A DNA stretch of 5,656 nucleotides from Gammaproteobacteria bacterium UBA3532 (GTDB lineage: Bacteria > Pseudomonadota > Gammaproteobacteria > Enterobacterales > UBA3532). Below, piece after piece: positions 5,559 to 5,656 of this stretch (position 1 is its first letter; each line of letters opens with the position of its first letter). A program made the position numbers and the translations under genes. The notes beneath the pieces were generated by a model. The model worked only from the letters and a program-made list of their open reading frames with translations, did not search any database and was not told where the DNA came from. The stretch is from positions 1 to 5,656 of the forward strand of contig DFOV01000132.1 of the NCBI GenBank assembly GCA_002376965.1, in the 5' to 3' direction.

Positions 5559-5656
5559 ATGAATGAGACAGTAGCGGTGCGAGATTATGGTTTGCTCCAT
5601 TCAGCTGCGCGTAAAATACGCCAACGCCTTCAGTATTTGTTGGGGATAGCGCTGCC
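5559..5656 (+). pseudogene. Possible Doc (death-on-curing) toxin fragment, truncated and perhaps frameshifted; runs off the window
   Basis: From an ATG at 5559 the plus strand is open to the right edge. Residues VAVRDYGLLHSAAR (5571-5612) resemble the N-terminal block of Doc/Fic-like toxins (pattern G-V-R-D-x-G-L-L-x-S-A-L-x-R-P). The ~25 residues that should precede it in Doc, including the region ending in Gly-Gly, are not recognisable upstream in any frame. After HSAAR the frame gives RQRLQYLLGIAL, unlike Doc. A -1 shift at AAAA (5613-5616) would give KNTPTPSVFVGDSAA, which fits the family pattern RPxNxFxYGD better. No convincing ribosome binding site precedes the ATG. I read this as a decayed toxin gene pointing away from yefM-yoeB. 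The catalytic HPFxDGNKR motif would lie outside the window, so the call rests on a short match and could be wrong. Confidence 0.3.

Noticed and set aside
5473..5571. A 9-bp direct repeat ATGAGACAG at 5473-5481 and 5563-5571
   Set aside because: The match does not extend, the flanks are unrelated, and a 9-bp repeat in ~200 bp is not rare enough to imply a target-site duplication or attachment site.

Overview
The window looks like part of the chromosome of a Gram-negative, probably aquatic or marine gammaproteobacterium. The reasons are a GlyGly-CTERM-type sorting tail, a gammaproteobacterial RhlE-type helicase, a MetY of proteobacterial type and an E. coli-like YefM-YoeB pair. The genus cannot be fixed from the sequence; a Cellvibrio/Saccharophagus-like or Shewanella-like lineage is a guess.

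Left to right: (i) 1-292, plus strand, is the 3' end of a large exported surface protein, with part of a PKD/Ig-like domain followed by a Ser/Gly linker and a GlyGly-CTERM anchor. (ii) A hairpin at 313-341 separates it from the convergent gene. (iii) 350-1705, minus, is an intact DEAD-box RNA helicase of the RhlE group with a long basic disordered tail. Its short leader (1706-1810) carries a plausible sigma70-type promoter. (iv) 1845-3116, minus, is O-acetylhomoserine sulfhydrylase (MetY), closed by a hairpin at 1811-1837. (v) 3200-4726, minus, is a membrane-anchored GGDEF-EAL protein whose cyclase motif is ruined (PPDQF) while its phosphodiesterase residues are all present. It starts at TTG. 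(vi) 4900-5410, minus, is an intact YefM-YoeB type II toxin-antitoxin operon in visibly AT-rich DNA, with a well-structured operator-promoter at 5421-5470. (vii) 5471-5558 holds no gene I can support. 5559 to the right edge, plus strand, holds a short reading frame resembling a fragment of a Doc (death-on-curing) toxin, probably broken.

The core genes (RNA helicase, methionine synthesis, c-di-GMP turnover) are individually ordinary and do not form an obvious pathway. Their common direction on the minus strand reflects separate or loosely linked transcription units. From about 4860 rightwards the base composition falls (62 of 180 bases G+C at 4921-5100, against 32 of 60 at 2521-2580 in metY). 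Together with the toxin-antitoxin pair and the Doc-like fragment, this suggests the left edge of an acquired accessory patch.

I found no undescribed system. The points most worth checking are the two-module YefM operator, the Doc-like relic beside an intact toxin-antitoxin pair, the pentapeptide tandem repeat next to the degenerate GGDEF motif, and the rhlE leader, which lacks a Shine-Dalgarno sequence and carries an anti-Shine-Dalgarno-like stretch.
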